Shown: positions 7,746-17,082, numbered from the stretch's first letter. The stretch is DNA of 27,317 bases from JANNAT01 sp031422555 (GCA_031422555.1 JANPLZ010000092.1:1-27317); one strand, 5' to 3'. Translations and numbers: made by a program. Notes: a model not told the origin generated them from the letters alone.

Positions 7746-9122
7746 ATGACGAATGAAGCCTGGGGCAGGGTGCGGGAATCGCTGGTAAAGCGGATCGGCA
7801 AGAATAACTACGTCAGTTGGATAGAGCCGCTGCACCTGTCCAATCTGGACGATGGCGTTGCCCGATTCGAAGTGCCGACAACCTTTTTCGGCGACTGGGT
7901 GTCACGCAATTTCAGCGACCATATTCTGGCGCATCTGAATGCCGAAGGTCATGCCGTTGGTCGCGTTGAATTCTTTGTCCCCGCCCGCACCGCCCAGCCC
8001 CGTCCCGCGAACGAATCGTCCACCGTTACGCCGCTGCGCGCCCCAAAGCCCAGCCGTGGCCGCGTTCTGTCCGACGATGATCTGCCCGGCGCCACGCTGG
8101 ATGCACGTTTCACCTTTGACAGCTTTGTGGTTGGCAAGCCCAACGAACTGGCCCACGCCGCCGCCCGCCGCGTGGCCGAAGGTGGCCCGGTCAGTTTCAA
8201 CCCGCTGTTTTTGTATGGCGGCGTCGGTTTGGGCAAAACCCATCTTATGCACGCTATCGCCCATGAATTGCAGGCCCGCCAGCCGCATTTGCGCGTGCTG
8301 TTCTTGTCGGCTGAACAATTCATGTATCGCTTTGTTCAGGCCCTGCGCGAACGCCAGATCATGGATTTCAAAGAGATTTTCCGTTCGGTCGATGTGCTGA
8401 TGGTGGATGACGTGCAATTCATCGCCGGCAAGGATTCCACTCAGGAAGAATTTTTTCACACCTTCAACGCGCTGGTGGATCAGAACAAACAGATCGTCAT
8501 TTCCGCCGACCGCGCCCCGGGCGAAATCAAGGATCTGGAAGAACGCATCAAATCGCGCCTGCAATGCGGGCTGGTGGTTGATCTGCACCCCACCGATTAC
8601 GAACTGCGTCTTGGCATCCTGCAGCAAAAAGCCGAATTTTACCGCCAGCAGTATAATGGCCTGATGATTTCCAACGGAGTGCTGGAATTTCTGGCCCACC
8701 GCATCACCACCAACGTTCGCGTGCTTGAAGGTGCGCTGACCCGGCTGTTCGCCTTTGCCTCGCTTGTGGGCCGCGAAATCACGCTGGAACTGGCGCAAGA
8801 TTGCCTGGCGGACATCCTGCGCGCGTCGGATCGCAAGCTGACCATCGAAGAAATTCAGCGCAAAGTTGCCGAACATTACAACATTCGCCTGTCCGATATG
8901 ATCGGCCCGAAACGTTTGCGCAATATCGCCCGGCCCCGGCAAGTGGCGATGTATCTGGCCAAGCAACTGACCCCGCGCTCGCTGCCTGAAATCGGTCGCC
9001 GCTTTGGCGGGCGCGACCATACCACCATCATCCACGGCGTGCGCAAAATCGAAGAGCTGATGTCGATCGACAGCCAACTTTCCGACGACCTGCTGTTGCT
9101 GCGCCGCCTGTTGCAGGGATAA
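7746..9122 (+). CDS. dnaA: Chromosomal replication initiator DnaA
   Basis: The 458-residue protein has all four DnaA domains. The N-terminal interaction domain (about 1-75, with the WI..L motif) is followed by a short Pro-rich linker. The AAA+ core has Walker A GGVGLGKTH (158-166) and Walker B LMVDDVQF (218-225, D221-D222). The C-terminal helix-turn-helix carries the DnaA signature GGRDHTTIIHG (421-431), which reads DnaA boxes. It unwinds oriC and loads the helicase. The start at 7746 gives the usual N terminus. It is followed by a 361-base spacer before dnaN, so the two genes are probably separately promoted. Confidence 0.98.
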   Translation: MTNEAWGRVRESLVKRIGKNNYVSWIEPLHLSNLDDGVARFEVPTTFFGDWVSRNFSDHILAHLNAEGHAVGRVEFFVPARTAQPRPANESSTVTPLRAPKPSRGRVLSDDDLPGATLDARFTFDSFVVGKPNELAHAAARRVAEGGPVSFNPLFLYGGVGLGKTHLMHAIAHELQARQPHLRVLFLSAEQFMYRFVQALRERQIMDFKEIFRSVDVLMVDDVQFIAGKDSTQEEFFHTFNALVDQNKQIVISADRAPGEIKDLEERIKSRLQCGLVVDLHPTDYELRLGILQQKAEFYRQQYNGLMISNGVLEFLAHRITTNVRVLEGALTRLFAFASLVGREITLELAQDCLADILRASDRKLTIEEIQRKVAEHYNIRLSDMIGPKRLRNIARPRQVAMYLAKQLTPRSLPEIGRRFGGRDHTTIIHGVRKIEELMSIDSQLSDDLLLLRRLLQG

Positions 9123-9483
9123 CGTGCCAGTCACACAGGGGCCGTGTAGCGGGCCACGGGCGGCCGGAAACATCCTTTGAAACCCGCCACCAAAAGCCCT
9201 TATACCGGGCGTTGCCGCGACCGATTCGCCAGCAGACTTGACGTGGAGCAGGCGTTTTTGATCTGCCCCGTCTGTGCCATGGATTGTTGCAGGTTAATAG
9301 CACGGAAATAACAAGCCGAAACCGCCAAATCTGTGGCACTTAGACAATGTTCTCAATACCTTAGGCGGCGTGATCTTCTGAATTCATGCAAAGCCTTAGG
9401 AAACCCGGCTTAGGCCTTGTTTAACTTCACAAATCGGCTAATTTCGACGTCCCCGCCGCGGGGAAGTCCAAGGGGATGGCAAG
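9123..9483. other. dnaA-dnaN intergenic spacer
   Basis: No gene is supported in these 361 bases. Visible items are an imperfect hairpin after dnaA (CCGTG...CACGG, about 9143-9160, no T-run), a GATTC methylation-type site (9223-9227) and three CTTAGG hexamers (9360, 9395, 9409), with AAGCC/GGCTT arms around the second. I found no consensus DnaA box and no convincing -35/-10 pair, although a dnaN promoter must lie somewhere here if dnaN is not read through from dnaA. Confidence 0.5.
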
Positions 9484-10602
9484 ATGAAGCTCTCAATCGA
9501 ACGCGCAACACTGCTCAAGGCGCTGGCGCAGGCTCAATCCGTGGTGGAACGCCGCAATACCATCCCGATTTTGGCCAATGTCTTGATCGAAGCCGAAGGC
9601 GCGCAGGTCAGTTTTCGCGCCACCGATCTGGATATCGAAGTGGTTGACCGCGCCCCAGCCATGGTTGAACGCTCTGGTGCCACCACTGTATCAGCGGTCA
9701 TGCTGCATGAAATTATTCGCAAGTTGCCCGATGGTGCGCTGGTGGCTTTGACCGAAGATGCTGCGTCGGGCCGGTTGACCATCGCTGCCGGGCGGTCAAC
9801 CTTCAGTCTGGCCACCTTGCCGCGCGAAGATTTCCCGGTGATGGCGTCGTCCGAGTATTCAACCAATTTTTCGGCCCCCGCCCCGGTGCTGCGGCGGTTG
9901 TTCGACAAGGCAAAATTCGCGATTTCTACAGAAGAAACAAGGTATTACTTGAACGGCGTCTATCTGCATGTGTCAACCGGTGATGTGGGTGCGGTGCTGC
10001 GCTGTGTCGCCACCGATGGCCACCGTCTGGCCCGTATCGACGCCCCGTTGCCCGAAGGTGCCGCGGCCATGCCGGGGGTCATCGTTCCGCGCAAGACTGT
10101 CAATGAACTGCGTAAATTGCTGGATGACGATAGCGCCGATATCGCGGTTTCGGTGTCGGAAACCAAGGTGCGCTTTGCCACGCCCGCCATCACCCTGACG
10201 TCAAAAGTCATCGACGGCACCTTCCCCGATTACACCCGCGTCATCCCCACCGGCAACACCCGCAGATTGGAAGTCGACGCTTCGGAATTCGCCAAGGCGG
10301 TTGACCGCGTGGCCACAGTATCGTCGGAACGCAGCCGCGCGGTAAAGCTGTCGCTGGAAGATGACCGCCTGATCCTGTCGGTCAACGCCCCGGATTCAGG
10401 CGCCGCCGAAGAAGAACTGGCCGTCGCCTATTCTGATGAACGGCTGGAAATTGGATTTAATGCCAAATACTTGCTGGAAATCGCCAGTCAGGTCGACCGC
10501 GAGAATGCGGTGTTCATGTTCAACTCTTCCGGTGATCCGACCTTGATGCGCGAAGGCAATGATATGTCGGCGGTCTATGTCGTGATGCCGATGCGGGTTT
10601 GA
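9484..10602 (+). CDS. dnaN: DNA polymerase III beta subunit (sliding clamp)
   Basis: The 372-residue protein is the ring-shaped processivity clamp that tethers polymerase III and repair factors to DNA. It has the N-terminal MKLSIERATLLKALAQAQSV, the VERRNTIPILANVLIEA block, the FDKAKFAISTEETRYYLNGVYL block, a GTFPDYTRVIP segment and the C-terminal VYVVMPMRV that ends clamp subunits. The length fits the family. AAGGGG precedes the ATG at a normal distance. recF follows after 38 nt, so dnaN-recF are probably co-transcribed. Confidence 0.98.
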   Translation: MKLSIERATLLKALAQAQSVVERRNTIPILANVLIEAEGAQVSFRATDLDIEVVDRAPAMVERSGATTVSAVMLHEIIRKLPDGALVALTEDAASGRLTIAAGRSTFSLATLPREDFPVMASSEYSTNFSAPAPVLRRLFDKAKFAISTEETRYYLNGVYLHVSTGDVGAVLRCVATDGHRLARIDAPLPEGAAAMPGVIVPRKTVNELRKLLDDDSADIAVSVSETKVRFATPAITLTSKVIDGTFPDYTRVIPTGNTRRLEVDASEFAKAVDRVATVSSERSRAVKLSLEDDRLILSVNAPDSGAAEEELAVAYSDERLEIGFNAKYLLEIASQVDRENAVFMFNSSGDPTLMREGNDMSAVYVVMPMRV

Positions 10603-10640
10603 CTGGCACCGCATTTCAAGACAGATGAAAGGGCGGCACA

Positions 10641-11750
10641 GTGGCAGGTCTGGCAATCACTGCCCTTACGCTGTCGCATTTTCGCAGCCACCGCGCGGCG
10701 CGGCTTGTCTTTGATGGCAGGCCTGTGGCCATCATCGGCCCGAATGGTGCGGGCAAGACCAATATTCTGGAAGCCGTGTCGTTGCTGTCGCCCGGTCGAG
10801 GGATACGACGGGCCGGGATGGATGAAATGGCGCGCAAGCCCGAAGGTCTGGGCTGGAAAGTGGTGGCCGACGTTCGCGGCCTTGGGGCGGATCACCGCGT
10901 AGAAACCTGGGCCGAACCGGGGGCCACCCGCAACGTTCGGATTGATACGAAACCTGCCACGCAGGCCAGTTTGGGGCGGATTTTGCGGGTGTTGTGGCTG
11001 GTGCCCGCAATGGACAGGCTGTGGATCGACTCATCCGAAGGGCGGCGGCGGTTTCTGGATCGGATGACCTTGTCATTCATTCCCGATCACGCCGACGCAG
11101 TGCTGGGCTATGACAAGGCGATGCGCGACCGCAATCGGTTGCTGAAAGACAACGTGACCGACGCACATTGGTATGGCGCGCTGGAACAGCAAATGGCGCT
11201 GTCCGGGGGGGTGATTGTGGCCAATCGTCAGGTGGCCCTGCAGCGGCTGGCGGCGGCGCAACAAGATGTGCAGACGGTTTTCCCGCAGGCAGCCCTGCAA
11301 GTGTCCGGGCCAGAGGGGCTGGCGGTAACATCCGATCTGACAGGGCTTTGGGCAGATGGCCGCCGCCGCGATTTGGCGGCCGGGCGCACCTTGCATGGCC
11401 CGCATCGCACTGATTTGACAGCAGTTTATACCGCCAAGGGCGTCACGGCGGATCAATGTTCTACCGGCGAGCAAAAGGCGTTGCTGATCAGTCTGATCTT
11501 GGCCAATGCCCGGGCTTTGGCGGCGGAGTTGGGCCGTGCGCCGATTCTATTGCTGGACGAAGTGGCGGCGCATCTGGATCAATCGCGCCGCGCTGCCTTG
11601 TATGACGAACTGTGTGCCTTGGGGGCGCAGGCGCTGATGACCGGCACCGAAGCCGCGCTGTTTGATCCTTTGGGCCCGCGGGCGCAAACCGTTCAGGTGA
11701 CCGAAGAAAATGGGCTGTCACAGCTTTTGATGCCAGATCGCGAGGATTGA
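10641..11750 (+). CDS. recF: DNA replication and repair protein RecF
   Basis: RecF is an SMC-like ATPase that helps load RecA at gaps. The 369-residue protein has Walker A GPNGAGKTN (33-41), the RRRFLDRM block, an ABC signature-type STGEQKALL and Walker B APILLLDEVAAHLD. Translation starts at GTG (10641); a nearby ATG at 10625 is out of frame. A GAAAGGG stretch upstream can serve as ribosome-binding site. The stop at 11748-11750 lies one base before the TTG start of the exporter gene, indicating coupling. Confidence 0.96.
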   Translation: MAGLAITALTLSHFRSHRAARLVFDGRPVAIIGPNGAGKTNILEAVSLLSPGRGIRRAGMDEMARKPEGLGWKVVADVRGLGADHRVETWAEPGATRNVRIDTKPATQASLGRILRVLWLVPAMDRLWIDSSEGRRRFLDRMTLSFIPDHADAVLGYDKAMRDRNRLLKDNVTDAHWYGALEQQMALSGGVIVANRQVALQRLAAAQQDVQTVFPQAALQVSGPEGLAVTSDLTGLWADGRRRDLAAGRTLHGPHRTDLTAVYTAKGVTADQCSTGEQKALLISLILANARALAAELGRAPILLLDEVAAHLDQSRRAALYDELCALGAQALMTGTEAALFDPLGPRAQTVQVTEENGLSQLLMPDRED

Positions 11751-11751
11751 A

Positions 11752-12372
11752 TTGACCGTCACGACCTATGAATTGCTGCTGTATGCCGGGGGAATGGCGC
11801 TGTTATGGGCGGTGCCCGGCCCGGTTTGGTTGGCGCTGACAGCACGGGCGTTGACGGGGGGATTTGCCAGTGCCTGGCCGTTGGCGGTTGGTGTGGCGCT
11901 GGGCGATATCATCTGGCCGCTAGCCGCGATTTTTGGTCTGACGTGGATTTTGTCGGTGTATGGCGATTTTCTTGTGATCCTGCGCTGGTTTGCGGCGGTG
12001 GTTTTCGTGGTGATGGGGGTTTTGCTGATCCGAAAACCGGCAGATATGCCCACCGCCGATGGCCGCCTGACGCGACCGAGCGCCTTGGCCGGATTTTTGA
12101 CGGGGGTTGCCGTGGTGATCGGCAATCCCAAAGCCATTCTGTTCTATATGGGCGTTTTGCCGGGATTCTTTGATCTGGGGCGACTTCAAACTATTGATAT
12201 CATTATAATACTTTTCATTTCAGGTTTGATCCCGATGATCGGGAACATCGGCCTTGCGCTGTGTCTTGACCGCGCCCGCCGGTTGCTGTCAAACCCGCAA
12301 AGCATCCGCCGCGTCAACCAAATCTCGGGCGGTTTGCTGATTTTGGTGGGCGTCGCGATCGCGGTTAGCTGA
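11752..12372 (+). CDS. LysE/RhtB-family amino-acid exporter
   Basis: This 206-residue, very hydrophobic protein has about six membrane segments. It also has the LysE-family marks PGPVWLALTARAL near the N terminus and GNPKAILFYMGVLPGFF in the middle. Members export amino acids or related small molecules; the substrate here cannot be told. The TTG start at 11752 is chosen because GAGGA lies five bases upstream, inside the recF end, giving stop-start coupling. Its place between recF and gyrB appears to be positional rather than functional. A small hairpin (12398-12413) follows the stop. Confidence 0.88.
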   Translation: MTVTTYELLLYAGGMALLWAVPGPVWLALTARALTGGFASAWPLAVGVALGDIIWPLAAIFGLTWILSVYGDFLVILRWFAAVVFVVMGVLLIRKPADMPTADGRLTRPSALAGFLTGVAVVIGNPKAILFYMGVLPGFFDLGRLQTIDIIIILFISGLIPMIGNIGLALCLDRARRLLSNPQSIRRVNQISGGLLILVGVAIAVS

Positions 12373-12813
12373 ATTTTGGCTGCAGCGGCAAAGCTGTCAC
12401 GGCGTTGGCCGTGGATTTCCAGCCAATGATTCCGTAGATAGCCATCTACTCGTCAAACGGGTTTGGCAAATCAGCCCTACCTGCCGCATCGGAAGGGCCT
12501 GGCCAGTCGGCAGGCGAATGATTTTGGTGAGCGTGGTTTTCGATCCGGTCAAGCTGTTGAACCTGCGCGCCTGCCAGATCACAAACCCGGGCCCCACCGT
12601 TTTTCACCACCGATATGGCCAGCATTTTGCGGTATGATGGCAATAGTCAAAGGGTCAAAAATGGCCGGCTGCGGGCACGAATAACCCGCCGACCTGACAG
12701 CCCCGTAAGTTGCGCATTTGCACAGCGCCAAACCGCTAAATCTTGTGTCCAAGGCGTGACAAGCCCCCCCTGAACCGCTATAAATCGCGTGTAAATCAAG
12801 GGATGATTGACCC
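12373..12813. other. Intergenic region before gyrB
   Basis: The 441 bases contain a perfect 6-bp hairpin with a GTTG loop (CACGGC 12398-12403, GCCGTG 12408-12413) but no real T-run, so it is at best a weak terminator for the exporter. Two near-consensus DnaA boxes are present (TTTTTCACC 12600-12608 and ATTTGCACA 12716-12724, one mismatch each). A GATTC site lies at 12428-12432 and the gyrB promoter sits at the end. A 65-codon minus-strand frame (12446-12643) reads without stops but has no clear ribosome-binding site or recognisable domain. Confidence 0.5.
12756..12784 (+). promoter_or_regulatory. gyrB: Sigma-70-type promoter for gyrB
   Basis: GTGACA (12756-12761) and TATAAA (12779-12784) are separated by exactly 17 bases, each matching consensus at five of six positions. 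The predicted start of transcription near 12791 leaves a short leader of about 20 nt that includes AAGGGA ahead of the gyrB ATG. This is the best promoter match in the window. Confidence 0.7.
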
Positions 12814-15264
12814 ATGGCCGAAGAAGCCAAAAAGACCCCCGCCTATGACGCCGATTCTATCAAGGTTCTCAAAGGCTTGGAGGCGGTTCGCAAGCGCCCC
12901 GGCATGTATATTGGCGATACCGATGATGGGTCGGGCCTGCACCATATGGTGTATGAAGTTGTCGACAACGGCATTGATGAGGCGCTGGCCGGACATGCCA
13001 CCGCGGTCAGTGTGAAAATCCACGCCGATGGCTCTGTTTCGGTGCGCGACAATGGGCGCGGCATCCCGGTGGACATCCACCAGGAAGAAGGCGTTTCCGC
13101 CGCCGAAGTGATCATGACGCAGCTGCATGCAGGCGGAAAATTCAACAATACCGACGACTCTGGCAATGCCTACAAGGTGTCGGGTGGCTTGCACGGCGTG
13201 GGTGTGTCGGTGGTGAACGCGCTGTCGGAATGGCTGGAACTGACGGTCTGGCGCAACGACACCGAATACCGCGCGCGGTTTGAACATGGCGATTGCGTGG
13301 TACATGTCTATCCGGTTGGTCCCGCGCCGGGAATGAAGGGCACCCAGGTGCGGTTTCTGGCGGCGGCGAAAACCAACATTCCGGACGGCACGTTTTCAAA
13401 TCTGGATTACAGTTTCAAAACGCTTGAACACCGCCTGCGCGAACTGGCGTTTCTGAATTCGGGCGTGCGGATCATCATTGAAGATGACCGCCCGGCAGAA
13501 CCCTTGCATACAGAATTGTATTACGACGGCGGCGTGAAAGAATTTGTGAAATACCTTGACCGATCAAAGACGTCCGTAATGGCAGAGCCGATTTATATGA
13601 TCGGTGAACGCAATGGCATTACGGTCGAAGTGGCTATGTGGTGGAACGACAGCTACAATGAAATGGTGCTGCCGTTTACCAATAACATCCCGCAGCGCGA
13701 TGGTGGCACCCATCTGGCGGGCTTTCGCGGTGCGCTGACCCGAACGATCAATTCCTATGCCCAAACATCCGGCATCGCCAAGCGCGAAAAGATCGACTTT
13801 ACCGGCGATGACGCCCGCGAAGGGCTGACGTGCGTGCTGTCGATCAAAGCGCCGGACCCCAAGTTTTCCAGCCAGACCAAGGATAAACTGGTGTCGTCCG
13901 AAGTACGCCCCGCCGTTGAAAACATGGTCAACGAAAAGCTGTCGGAATGGTTCGAAGAAAACCCCGCCAACGCCCGCATCATCGTTGGCAAGATCATCGA
14001 AGCCGCGATGGCGCGCGAAGCCGCCCGCAAAGCCCGCGAATTGACCCGCCGCAAAACCGCGCTGGATGTCGCCAGTCTGCCCGGTAAACTGGCTGATTGT
14101 CAGGAACGCGATCCGGCAAAGTCCGAGATTTTTCTGGTCGAGGGCGACAGCGCTGGCGGTTCGGCCAAGCAGGGCAGAAGCCGCGCCAATCAGGCCGTTT
14201 TGCCGTTGCGCGGCAAGATCCTGAACGTTGAGCGCGCCCGGTTTGACCGCATGCTGGGCAGTGCCGAAATTGGCACGCTGATCACGGCGCTGGGCACTGG
14301 CATTGGCCGGGATGAGTTTAATATCAAGAAGTTGCGATACCACAAAGTGGTGATCATGACCGACGCCGATGTGGACGGCGCGCATATCCGCACGCTGCTG
14401 CTGACGTTCTTTTTCCGCCAGATGCCCCAGTTGATTGAGGGCGGCTATCTGTATATCGCCCAGCCGCCTTTGTATAAAGTGGCGCGCGGCAAGTCCGAGG
14501 TTTACCTGAAAGATCAGGCAGCGCTGGAAGATTATCTGGTTGAAATGGGCATCGAAGGTGCCGTTTTGAAACTGACTGACGGGCAGGAAATTGCGGGCAA
14601 CGATCTGGCGCGCGTGGTCGAAGCTGCGCGCGCGTTCCGCCGGGTGCTGGAGGCGTTTCCGACGCATTATCCGCGCGGTATTCTGGAACAGGCGGCCTTG
14701 GCGGGCGCGTTTGATCCGGGTCAGGCCGACGCCGATTTGCAAAACGTCGCCGATACAGTGGCCAAACGGCTGAACATGATCGCGCTGGAATACGAAAAAG
14801 GCTGGACGGGCCGGATTACCCAAGATCACGGCATCCGGCTGTCGCGTATCCTGCGCGGGGTTGAGGAATTGCGCACTTTGGACGGCGCGGTTCTGCGTTC
14901 GGGTGAGGCGCGGCGACTGTCGGCAATCGCACAACAATCGCGCAGCAACTATACCGATCCGGCCCGCATGCTGCGCAAGGATCGCGAACAAATGGTGCAT
15001 GGTCCGATTGATTTGCTGAAATCCATTCTGGCCGAGGGCGAAAAAGGCCTGTCGCTGCAACGTTATAAGGGTTTGGGCGAAATGAACCCCGAACAGCTGT
15101 GGGAAACCACTTTGGACCCCGAAGCGCGCACGTTGTTGCAAGTAAAGATCGACGATCTGGCCGAGGCCGACGACATCTTTACCAAGCTGATGGGCGATGT
15201 GGTGGAACCCCGGCGCGAGTTTATCCAGCAAAACGCCCTGAACGTGGAACATCTGGATATTTGA
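12814..15264 (+). CDS. gyrB: DNA gyrase subunit B
   Basis: The 816-residue protein is a full-length GyrB. It has the GHKL ATPase domain (EVVDNGIDEA with E48, DNGRGIP, SGGLHGVGVSVVNAL), the transducer, and the TOPRIM domain (EGDSAGGSAKQGR from E443, DADVDGAH from D517). A large insert in the TOPRIM region resembles that of other long proteobacterial GyrBs, and the tail includes QRYKGLGEMNPEQLW. It supplies ATP-driven negative supercoiling with GyrA. A short insertion (FNNTDDSGNAYKVSGG) is present relative to E. coli. The position equivalent to E. coli Lys447 in the quinolone region is Arg466, keeping the charge. It has its own promoter. Confidence 0.98.
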   Translation: MAEEAKKTPAYDADSIKVLKGLEAVRKRPGMYIGDTDDGSGLHHMVYEVVDNGIDEALAGHATAVSVKIHADGSVSVRDNGRGIPVDIHQEEGVSAAEVIMTQLHAGGKFNNTDDSGNAYKVSGGLHGVGVSVVNALSEWLELTVWRNDTEYRARFEHGDCVVHVYPVGPAPGMKGTQVRFLAAAKTNIPDGTFSNLDYSFKTLEHRLRELAFLNSGVRIIIEDDRPAEPLHTELYYDGGVKEFVKYLDRSKTSVMAEPIYMIGERNGITVEVAMWWNDSYNEMVLPFTNNIPQRDGGTHLAGFRGALTRTINSYAQTSGIAKREKIDFTGDDAREGLTCVLSIKAPDPKFSSQTKDKLVSSEVRPAVENMVNEKLSEWFEENPANARIIVGKIIEAAMAREAARKARELTRRKTALDVASLPGKLADCQERDPAKSEIFLVEGDSAGGSAKQGRSRANQAVLPLRGKILNVERARFDRMLGSAEIGTLITALGTGIGRDEFNIKKLRYHKVVIMTDADVDGAHIRTLLLTFFFRQMPQLIEGGYLYIAQPPLYKVARGKSEVYLKDQAALEDYLVEMGIEGAVLKLTDGQEIAGNDLARVVEAARAFRRVLEAFPTHYPRGILEQAALAGAFDPGQADADLQNVADTVAKRLNMIALEYEKGWTGRITQDHGIRLSRILRGVEELRTLDGAVLRSGEARRLSAIAQQSRSNYTDPARMLRKDREQMVHGPIDLLKSILAEGEKGLSLQRYKGLGEMNPEQLWETTLDPEARTLLQVKIDDLAEADDIFTKLMGDVVEPRREFIQQNALNVEHLDI

Positions 15265-15271
15265 ACCACCG

Positions 15272-15292
15272 GGCCCAGCCGAGTTTTGGGCC
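15272..15292 (+). terminator. Hairpin downstream of gyrB, possible weak terminator
   Basis: GGCCCA (15272-15277) and TGGGCC (15287-15292) form a 6-bp perfect stem with a 9-base loop eight nt after the gyrB stop. The bases after it are AACCCAACC, not a T-run, so termination would be inefficient or factor-dependent. The next gene starts 47 nt later. Confidence 0.3.
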
Positions 15293-15339
15293 AACCCAAC
15301 CTATACCCCTGATGTAACAAGACTTTCGATGAGGTTCGC

Positions 15340-17082
15340 ATGACGTTCAAACCTGCCATCTGGCCCCGCGCGCTGCGTTCGCAACATTGGTTCGGCGGCA
15401 CCGGGCGCGATGCGATTTACCATCGCGGCTGGATGAAAAACCAAGGCTTGCCGCATGATTTGTTCGATGGTCGTCCGGTGATTGGTATTCTGAACACATG
15501 GTCGGAACTGACGCCGTGCAACGCGCATCTGAACGATCTGGCGCAGCGCGTCAAACATGGGATCTATGAGGCGGGCGGTTTTCCTGTGGAAGTGCCGGTG
15601 TTCAGCGCCAGCGAATCCGCCTTTCGCCCGACCGCGATGATGTTTCGCAATCTGGCGGCGATGGCGGTGGAAGAGGCGATGCGCGGCCAGCCGATGGATG
15701 GCTGCGTGCTGTTGGTGGGCTGCGATAAAACCACGCCCAGCCTGTTGATGGCGGCGGCAAGCACCGATATTCCGTCGATTGTGGTCACCGGCGGGCCAAT
15801 GTTGAACGGCTATTTCAAGAATGAACGTGTTGGGTCGGGCACCCATTTGTGGAAATTCTCCGATGCCGTCAAAGCCGGCGAAATGACCGCGTCCGAATTT
15901 GCAGAAGCCGAAGCCAGCATGTCGCGCAGCCCCGGATCGTGCAACACGATGGGCACTGCCAGCACAATGGCGTCGATGGCCGAAGCACTGGGCATGGCGC
16001 TTTCGGGCAATGCCGCTATTCCCGCGGTTGACAGCCGCCGCCGCGTGATGGCGCAAATCACCGGGCGGCGGATTGTGCAGATGGTAAAAGATGATCTGAA
16101 ACCTTCGGACATCTTGAAAAAAGCCGCGTTTGAGAACGCCATCCGCACCAATGCCGCCATTGGCGGATCGACCAACGCGGTGATTCATCTGCTGGCGATC
16201 GCGGGCCGGGTTGGCGTTGATCTGACGCTGGAGGATTGGGATCGTTGCGGGCGCGATGTGCCGACGATCGTGAACCTGATGCCATCGGGCAAATATCTGA
16301 TGGAGGAATTTTTCTACGCAGGCGGTCTGCCCGTTGTGATCAAGCGGCTGGGCGAAGCGGGCGTTCTGCACTGCGATGCGTTGACCGTCTCGGGTGATAC
16401 CATGTGGGATCAGGTCAAAGACGTGGTCAACCACAACGAAGATGTCATCTTGCCCGCCGACAAGGCCTTGGCGCAATCGGGGGGTGTGGTGGTGCTGAAA
16501 GGCAATCTGGCGCCCAAGGGGGCTGTGCTGAAACCTTCGGCCGCGACCGCTGCCTTGATGGTGCACCGCGGCCGCGCCGTGGTGTTCGAAGACATCGACG
16601 ATTACAAAGCCCAGATCAATGACGAGTCTTTGGACATTGATGAATCCTGCATCATGGTGTTGAAAAACTGCGGCCCCAAAGGCTATCCCGGCATGGCCGA
16701 GGTCGGCAACATGGGTCTGCCGCCCAAGGTTTTGCGCAAGGGCATCACCGATATGGTGCGGATTTCCGATGCGCGGATGTCTGGCACCGCCTATGGCACC
16801 GTAGTTTTGCACACCTCGCCCGAGGCGGCGGCGGGCGGGCCTTTGGCGGTGGTGCAGAACGGTGATTTCATCGAACTGGACGTGCCAAACCGCCGCCTGC
16901 ATCTGGATATCTCTGACGCCGATCTTGTCGCGCGGCTGGCCAAATGGGTGCCCCGCACGGCCCCACCAGAATCGGGCTATGCGTTTTTGCACAACGCGCA
17001 TGTGAAGGGGGCGGATACCGGGGCCGATCTTGATTTCCTGCAAGGGTGTCGTGGCAATCCGGTGGGTAAGGACAGCCACTGA
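15340..17082 (+). CDS. IlvD/Edd-family dehydratase, L-arabinonate dehydratase type
   Basis: The 580-residue protein closely resembles pentonate dehydratases of the IlvD/Edd family, above all Rhizobium L-arabinonate dehydratase. It shares the start WPRALRSQHWFGGTGRDAIYH and the end GADLDFLQGCRGNPVGKDSH region as I remember it. These enzymes convert aldonates to 2-keto-3-deoxy acids using a [2Fe-2S] cluster and Mg2+. The three cluster cysteines C60, C128 and C201 are present, as are the CDK metal motif (D129, K130) and the catalytic serine in RMSGTAYG (S481). A GAGGT site precedes the ATG. The stop overlaps the next start by one base. Other C5/C6 aldonates cannot be excluded as substrates. Confidence 0.88.
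   Translation: MTFKPAIWPRALRSQHWFGGTGRDAIYHRGWMKNQGLPHDLFDGRPVIGILNTWSELTPCNAHLNDLAQRVKHGIYEAGGFPVEVPVFSASESAFRPTAMMFRNLAAMAVEEAMRGQPMDGCVLLVGCDKTTPSLLMAAASTDIPSIVVTGGPMLNGYFKNERVGSGTHLWKFSDAVKAGEMTASEFAEAEASMSRSPGSCNTMGTASTMASMAEALGMALSGNAAIPAVDSRRRVMAQITGRRIVQMVKDDLKPSDILKKAAFENAIRTNAAIGGSTNAVIHLLAIAGRVGVDLTLEDWDRCGRDVPTIVNLMPSGKYLMEEFFYAGGLPVVIKRLGEAGVLHCDALTVSGDTMWDQVKDVVNHNEDVILPADKALAQSGGVVVLKGNLAPKGAVLKPSAATAALMVHRGRAVVFEDIDDYKAQINDESLDIDESCIMVLKNCGPKGYPGMAEVGNMGLPPKVLRKGITDMVRISDARMSGTAYGTVVLHTSPEAAAGGPLAVVQNGDFIELDVPNRRLHLDISDADLVARLAKWVPRTAPPESGYAFLHNAHVKGADTGADLDFLQGCRGNPVGKDSH

Noticed and set aside
9143..9160. Hairpin after dnaA as an intrinsic terminator
   Set aside because: The stem is only about 5 bp with mismatches and there is no T-run behind it.
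7902..9173. A 423-codon minus-strand frame opposite dnaA
   Set aside because: Opposes a certain dnaA gene; no recognisable protein features.
12446..12643. 65-codon minus-strand frame upstream of gyrB as a gene
   Set aside because: No ribosome-binding site, no recognisable domain and no operon partner; kept only as an observation about the spacer.
12600..12724. Near-consensus DnaA boxes (12600-12608, 12716-12724) as a second origin
   Set aside because: Each has one mismatch to an already degenerate consensus, they lie more than 100 bases apart, and no AT-rich unwinding element is nearby.
13564..15294. A 576-codon open frame on the minus strand opposite gyrB
   Set aside because: Complementary shadow of gyrB codon usage; the composition is rich in Gln, His and Arg and no family is recognisable.
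15301..17079. A 592-codon open frame on the minus strand opposite the arabinonate-type dehydratase
   Set aside because: It mirrors a real gene with intact catalytic cysteines, its translation is His/Arg/Gln-rich with no domain, and such antisense frames are common in G+C-rich DNA.
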